Shown here in pieces: positions 6,660 through 10,987 of a stretch of 10,987 nucleotides of DNA. Positions within the stretch are counted from its first letter, which is position 1; every line of letters starts with the position of its first letter. The notes under the pieces were generated by a model. It worked only from the letters and a program-made list of their open reading frames with translations, was not told where the DNA came from and did no database searches. A program made the translations under genes and the position numbers. The stretch comes from JBFHER01 sp041584055. GTDB lineage: Bacteria; Bacteroidota; Bacteroidia; Bacteroidales; UBA5342. The stretch covers positions 1-10,987 of the forward strand of contig JBFHER010000121.1 in NCBI GenBank assembly GCA_041584055.1. Direction: 5' to 3'.

Positions 6660-9341
6660 TTATTCTACAATCAGATTATAACCCGCCGGATATGCTTTCA
6701 TTGCACCTTTCTTAAGCCCTATCCGGAGTGGTTTATCGGAAGAATAATAATAGTTCCCTCCTACCATGCGCAATTCTGCGGTCACATCTTTACCCACAGC
6801 TTCTATCTGATAGTTTCCTTTCTTCAGTAGTTTGCCTTTCCCCAGGTACAAATACTCTAACCTGTTGTTTTTTTCAGAAGCAATGCCAAAAATACCCTGA
6901 AATTCAACATCCTTTTCCGGCTTATAAAGCGCTGCATCGATGGCATTTAAAATGAGTTGCTCATTGTTTTGTTCAGACGCAACCTTTAGACAAACAAACG
7001 TTTCTGCATCGGCAATTTTCGATATCTTTTTGATTGCTTTTTCTCCCTTGTTATACGATTCGAATACTGCAACATAGGGATGTGTGTGCGCATTCTCTTT
7101 TTGGCGTACGATTACCGTAGGTGTGGTTTGTGGACTTCGATTGACCCTTCCGGGTGTCACATCATCACGCAAAGTTGTTGGAGGTGCATCTGTTAAATAA
7201 ATTTCACGCGCCCCCTGCCCCATCATCCACAGATCGGTCACTAAAGCAGGTTTCACTTTATTGATCTCCCATGTTACTATGAAATCCTTGTTAAACTCAA
7301 CCTTTCGGGGATTTTTAAAAAAGGAATAGGCCTTATGATGAGGATTATCAATATTACCCACTTCGTTTAACTCCAAAGGTTTGCCAATTCCATCTTTAAC
7401 AACAGCAAAGTCACCCAGGTTGTGATGGATGTAATCGTTATCATTCTGATTTGATCGGAAAATATCCACATAATAACCGGTTGATGGCGACGTTCTAACC
7501 AGGGCAGTTAAGCGTCGTTTTTCGTCAGCCGACACATCTGCAAAAGAGCAATTCATTGATGTTTCGGTGGTATTGTAAAAGCTACTTGTTGCATCCACAT
7601 AGGGATCCATGGCATTAATGGTTATTTCGCCCTGCGCATAACCCGGCAAAATGGTGTTGGATCCGGTAATTTCTCTGTGATAAGCAGCATCCTTCGACCA
7701 ATATGACTCATAAGCTGCTGCATCGGGCGCCAGGGACCACCCCTTGCCATAAAACTGCATTGCCAGACCATTTGGAGACAAATGACCACCTTTTTTACCG
7801 CCATACAGGGTAAACATTAAACCATTCTCTTCGTTGTTTCCATTTTTCATAATGATATGACGATGGAAAGCCGAGTAAGCAGCTCTGTAGAAGGGCAATT
7901 CGTTACCGGATTCAGGCAAGGTTTTATGCAAACAAATGTCTTTCCAGCCGACCTTATTGCGATCGTACTGGTCTGACTCAATTCCTTTCCGAATAACGGT
8001 AGCCATTTGTTTCGCTTTTTCATCATCTCCCTGCAGGGTATAATAGGTCAGCATGCGTTCAAACACAAGGAAGCTTGTTGGGCCGCCACGCATATCCCCC
8101 ACAGTCACCAGATTTCCACGGGCATCCAACCATCCAAGGTTTGCCATTGCAGCCTTTTGCACCAGCGGGTTATCTTCAATTGTATTTACCCCGGAATTAT
8201 ACAATGGCATCCCTATTTCCAAAACCGCCGAGATCATACCGGAGGCATATCCCGGTGATTCCGGCCATAAACCTGTGACCTCATCAAAATTCTTTATAAA
8301 ATCAGGCAATGCCTCGTGGTAATCGGTTGTAATTTCAGTATAATAGGGGATGTAATACTCTCGTCCTTTTTTGTCTTCGTAATAATCATTTGACTCAAGC
8401 ACGAGCATGGATGGCACAATGTTTTTAAATCCATTCACATTCCAGTTGCCATGTTTTCCTCCACGCACCAATCCCAAATCGATAAAACGTTTAAAAACGA
8501 CACCAGCAACTTGTGTAAGGTCTTTATTGATCACGTTCAAATGCTTGTTCGGGTTCTCATTCAGATAATCGTACAAGAAGTCGTAAATGGCAGCTGCGTT
8601 AATCTGAAGATCATCATGTATTTGTTCATAATCGTAATATCCCATGATTCCACCGGGTTCATAACCGCCATAACCACCGGTTGATTTGTTCGGATCAAGG
8701 GGTGGATTCATATAATAAGTACCCAGCAGCCATGTCCAAAAAATATCCGAAGAGAATTTAGCATATTTTTCTTCCTTCGTAATCCAGTAAACAAAAGATG
8801 CACTCTCAGCCAGTTTTAATATATCCCCATTATTTGCTCTTACCATGTGACCGGTTTTTTTATACGGTACCAACACCGGTGTTTTGTCATCACTTGAGCG
8901 GTCTATGGCGAGCATATCGCCCGACTCACTGTAAGGGATTCGATCTTCAAGAGGAACATTTATGTAACTGTTCCAGGTGCGCATTCCCGGGAGACGCACG
9001 GTTGGTATTGGAGCATCCCCTTCTCCGTAATCCCAGTTTTGATCCTTGATATAACATTGGGTATAACGCTCCCCGTCTTTCCAGTACATTGACAAACGTG
9101 AAACGATCCATTCAGGATCTGTCTGATGTCTGTCTACGTAAGGATCGATTTTTGCTTTTAAACCTTCCCAGGCATTCTTTGCCCAGTCTTCGTTTTCAAT
9201 CTTTAAAAGAATTTCCTGTTTCTCCGTGTCACTCACATATAAGCGAGGATGCTCATTTGCAGTGATCGTATGCATTTGAATAAAAATACACAAACCCAAA
9301 ATTGTTAAGGATAATACCTTACTGCTCTTCACTTTACTCAT
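6660..9341 (-). CDS. Secreted heparinase II/III-family polysaccharide lyase
   Basis: An 893-residue exported enzyme with the heparinase II/III layout, expected to cleave a uronate-containing polysaccharide by beta-elimination. Residues 1-28 are a signal peptide ending ITA before N29; C18 is not in a valid lipobox because L17 precedes it. Residues about 35-470 are the alpha/alpha-toroid domain. It includes HGNWNVNG (297-304), whose N299/N301 suit the charge-neutralising asparagine. It also has ESPGYASG (361-368), whose Y365 suits the catalytic tyrosine. The beta-sandwich heparinase II/III domain begins near 490 and carries GGHLSPNGLAMQFYGKG (518-534), with H520 at the conserved histidine and D540 beyond it. 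A further beta-rich tail runs from about 750 to 893. Its length exceeds that of alginate or heparin lyases of roughly 700-780 residues. The polysaccharide lyase family number and substrate cannot be settled by eye; heparan-like chains, ulvan, alginate and other glycuronans are candidates. An SSS symporter lies upstream. Confidence 0.85.
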   Translation of the reverse strand: MSKVKSSKVLSLTILGLCIFIQMHTITANEHPRLYVSDTEKQEILLKIENEDWAKNAWEGLKAKIDPYVDRHQTDPEWIVSRLSMYWKDGERYTQCYIKDQNWDYGEGDAPIPTVRLPGMRTWNSYINVPLEDRIPYSESGDMLAIDRSSDDKTPVLVPYKKTGHMVRANNGDILKLAESASFVYWITKEEKYAKFSSDIFWTWLLGTYYMNPPLDPNKSTGGYGGYEPGGIMGYYDYEQIHDDLQINAAAIYDFLYDYLNENPNKHLNVINKDLTQVAGVVFKRFIDLGLVRGGKHGNWNVNGFKNIVPSMLVLESNDYYEDKKGREYYIPYYTEITTDYHEALPDFIKNFDEVTGLWPESPGYASGMISAVLEIGMPLYNSGVNTIEDNPLVQKAAMANLGWLDARGNLVTVGDMRGGPTSFLVFERMLTYYTLQGDDEKAKQMATVIRKGIESDQYDRNKVGWKDICLHKTLPESGNELPFYRAAYSAFHRHIIMKNGNNEENGLMFTLYGGKKGGHLSPNGLAMQFYGKGWSLAPDAAAYESYWSKDAAYHREITGSNTILPGYAQGEITINAMDPYVDATSSFYNTTETSMNCSFADVSADEKRRLTALVRTSPSTGYYVDIFRSNQNDNDYIHHNLGDFAVVKDGIGKPLELNEVGNIDNPHHKAYSFFKNPRKVEFNKDFIVTWEINKVKPALVTDLWMMGQGAREIYLTDAPPTTLRDDVTPGRVNRSPQTTPTVIVRQKENAHTHPYVAVFESYNKGEKAIKKISKIADAETFVCLKVASEQNNEQLILNAIDAALYKPEKDVEFQGIFGIASEKNNRLEYLYLGKGKLLKKGNYQIEAVGKDVTAELRMVGGNYYYSSDKPLRIGLKKGAMKAYPAGYNLIVE

Positions 9342-9404
9342 ATCGATCTAATTCTACTAAGTTATAATTCTAAATAAATTAAAATGTCAGCATTTTATAA
9401 CAGT

Positions 9405-9421
9405 TGGCATCTACTATGCCA
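9405..9421. other. Short hairpin between the symporter and lyase genes
   Basis: TGGCAT (9405-9410) pairs perfectly with ATGCCA (9416-9421) around a CTACT loop. It lies 33-49 bp past the symporter stop and 64 bp before the lyase ATG. No T-tract follows on the minus strand, so full termination is unlikely; it could set the symporter-to-lyase expression ratio. No promoter motif was found in this 112-bp spacer, which favours cotranscription. Confidence 0.3.
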
Positions 9422-9453
9422 CTCGATAAAATCTGTTTACTTTAATGATGCCT

Positions 9454-10987
9454 TCATTCCATTGATTCCTTCTGTTTGCCAATTGTCAGGCCTGATATTT
9501 TTTCAGCAATCAAGGCCGTTAAAATTACAACAATTGCGCCAATGGGAAACCACCAAAAGAAACTTATTCCTTCAATATGCATCAATGCTATTGAAATGAT
9601 TGCCAATACTGATCCGATAAGGATGCCGGTGAATGATCCTTTTCGCATTAGTGCCAAAAAAGCGATTCCAATCAAGGTTCCATAGGCATAGCCCGGCACT
9701 TTGAAACCCAGTGCCAGCAATCCGCCATCCTGAAAGAAACTAAACACGTAAGCCAGCAGGGCCAAAATCCCCCCCCAAATAATAATGGCCACTTTTGACA
9801 TCTTCACCACCTTTCGTTCATCCATTGTTTTTATTTTTGGAAACACAAGGCCTCCGATCCCCATGACACTTGTCTGCGACAAGGCTGTCAGGGCCGAATC
9901 AAGGGTGGATATCCCTGCCGCAAACATGGCGGCGATGATCAGGCCGGACATCCCATTTGGCAATTCATTCACCACATAATATGGAAAAATCCTGTCAGGT
10001 TCCTGCATGATGGAAGCACTCACATCTTCCGGCAGCGGATTGATGTGATAAAATGCGACCAAACCGAGTCCCACAAAAGCCATGATCCAGGTTGTGACGA
10101 TTCCAACCACAGAAAAACCAACGGCTTTGCGTGCTTCCTTCAGGTTTTTACAACACAATGCACGCTGCGTAACCACCTGATCAACAGCATTTGATCCAAA
10201 CTCAAAGAAGGTACAGCCGAGGATTCCAACCCATAAAGTATATGTTTTATGTGGGTCCAACGAAAGATCAAGCAAAGTCAGCTTTGCCTTTTGGTCCGCT
10301 ATCTCAATTAACTCACCCAGACCTCCGGGGATATCACCTATGGCATAGCGTAAAGCAAAAATCGCTCCAAATATGAAAATTACAAATTGAAGGGCATCCG
10401 TCCAAACCACGGTTGTGATGCCCCCAATATAAGACCACACAATGGCAAATGTTGCAATAATCACAATGCAAACCATTGTACTTTGACCGGTGATTACACT
10501 TAATACCAGGGCAGTACCCAGAAGTCGAACCCCCTGACTCATGGTTGCCCCGATCATGAAAAAGGTTCGCGACAAATGACTTGTTTTAATACCCAGGCGA
10601 TTTTGAATAAAGTCGTAAGGACTGTAAATATTTTCCTCGTAATACTCCTTCAGCAATACAAAAATCATCAGGATATTTCCCAGGGCAAAACCAAAGGTCA
10701 TTTGCAGGTAAGAAAGATTTCCGCTTAAAGAAAAAACGAATGCTGGCACTGCGATGAATGTTGCAACACTTGTTTTTGTGGCAACAAGCGACAAAGACAC
10801 AGCCCACCATGGCAATTTCTTCCCACCACGAAAGAATCCATCCAGTCCTTTATCCTTGCTTTTTACAAGTTCACCAAACACGGTCGTTCCTATCAGGAAC
10901 ACAGCAAGAATGATCCAGTTAAATGCACTAAAATGTCCGGAAGCAACATCGCTGCTCCCAAAAGCAAAAACAGGGATGCCCCATAAG
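9454..10987 (-). CDS. Sodium:solute symporter (SSS family), 5' end outside the window
   Basis: An inner-membrane Na+-coupled uptake transporter; 510 codons are visible and the start is beyond the right edge. A GTG at 10902 is not the true start. The frame stays open to the edge and encodes the expected family N-terminus (SAFNWIILAVFLIGTT), so the first helix begins upstream of that GTG. Counting from the first visible codon: FFRGGKKLPWW is at 51-61 and SLVATKTSVATFI (first Na+-site helix) at about 66-78. GGITTVVWTDALQF is at 188-201 and DQVVTQRALCCKNLKEARKA at 269-288. The SSS signature with the Na+-binding serines, STLDSALTALSQ, is at 360-371. About 13 membrane segments are present. SSS carriers beside lyase genes in Bacteroidota often import mono- or disaccharide products such as unsaturated uronates or sialic acid. 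Its position just before the lyase suggests import of the lyase's products, but the substrate is not readable. Confidence 0.92.
   Translation of the reverse strand, partial: LWGIPVFAFGSSDVASGHFSAFNWIILAVFLIGTTVFGELVKSKDKGLDGFFRGGKKLPWWAVSLSLVATKTSVATFIAVPAFVFSLSGNLSYLQMTFGFALGNILMIFVLLKEYYEENIYSPYDFIQNRLGIKTSHLSRTFFMIGATMSQGVRLLGTALVLSVITGQSTMVCIVIIATFAIVWSYIGGITTVVWTDALQFVIFIFGAIFALRYAIGDIPGGLGELIEIADQKAKLTLLDLSLDPHKTYTLWVGILGCTFFEFGSNAVDQVVTQRALCCKNLKEARKAVGFSVVGIVTTWIMAFVGLGLVAFYHINPLPEDVSASIMQEPDRIFPYYVVNELPNGMSGLIIAAMFAAGISTLDSALTALSQTSVMGIGGLVFPKIKTMDERKVVKMSKVAIIIWGGILALLAYVFSFFQDGGLLALGFKVPGYAYGTLIGIAFLALMRKGSFTGILIGSVLAIISIALMHIEGISFFWWFPIGAIVVILTALIAEKISGLTIGKQKESME

Noticed and set aside
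9286..9288. C18 of the lyase signal peptide as a lipoprotein attachment site
   Set aside because: The residue before the cysteine is leucine (LGLC), which does not satisfy the lipobox; the ITA-N site for signal peptidase I is better.
10900..10902. GTG as the start codon of the sodium symporter
   Set aside because: The frame is open for 28 more codons to the window edge and these encode the expected first part of the SSS N-terminal helix. The true start lies outside the window.
1..10987. tRNA, rRNA, CRISPR array, insertion sequence or SusC/SusD pair
   Set aside because: No cloverleaf-like segment, regular repeat-spacer array, transposase motif or TonB-dependent receptor sequence was found on either strand.

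Overview
The window looks like part of a Bacteroidota chromosome, possibly a marine or anaerobic Marinilabiliales-like lineage. The evidence is moderate AT-richness, almost no Shine-Dalgarno sequences, TATCTTTG elements that match the Bacteroidota -7 consensus TAnnTTTG, and a typical carbohydrate gene set (heparinase II/III lyase, FucP-type permease, ROK kinase, DUF4861). The genus is inference only. All seven clear genes lie on the minus strand, so transcription runs from high to low coordinates.

Layout in transcription order. (1) 10987-9454: sodium:solute symporter (SSS), cut by the right window edge. (2) 9341-6660: large secreted heparinase II/III-type polysaccharide lyase. (3) 6508-5111: cytoplasmic FAD-dependent oxidoreductase. 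(4) A 266-bp spacer holding a hairpin-rich repeat. (5) 4844-3960: small secreted DUF4861 protein. (6) A 215-bp spacer with a TATCTTTG element next to an inverted repeat. (7) 3744-2812: atypical ROK sugar kinase, followed after 39 bp by 2772-1603: FucP-like MFS permease. (8) A good intrinsic terminator at 1538-1568. (9) A second TATCTTTG element at 1429-1436, then 1387-473: a short-chain dehydrogenase that appears to be its own unit. (10) The left 470 bp hold a reading frame entering from the edge and a second copy of the dispersed repeat.

The genes read as a small catabolic locus for an acidic (uronate-containing) polysaccharide or oligosaccharide. The secreted lyase would cleave it, the DUF4861 protein would act on it in the periplasm, and the SSS symporter would import products. 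The FAD enzyme would carry out a cytoplasmic redox step, and the permease/kinase pair would take up and phosphorylate a sugar. There is no SusC/SusD pair, no sulfatase and no KduI/KduD in view, so the substrate cannot be named. The most interesting points are the lyase + FAD oxidoreductase + DUF4861 cluster, the ROK kinase without the usual zinc cysteines, and the repeat with mutually exclusive hairpins.
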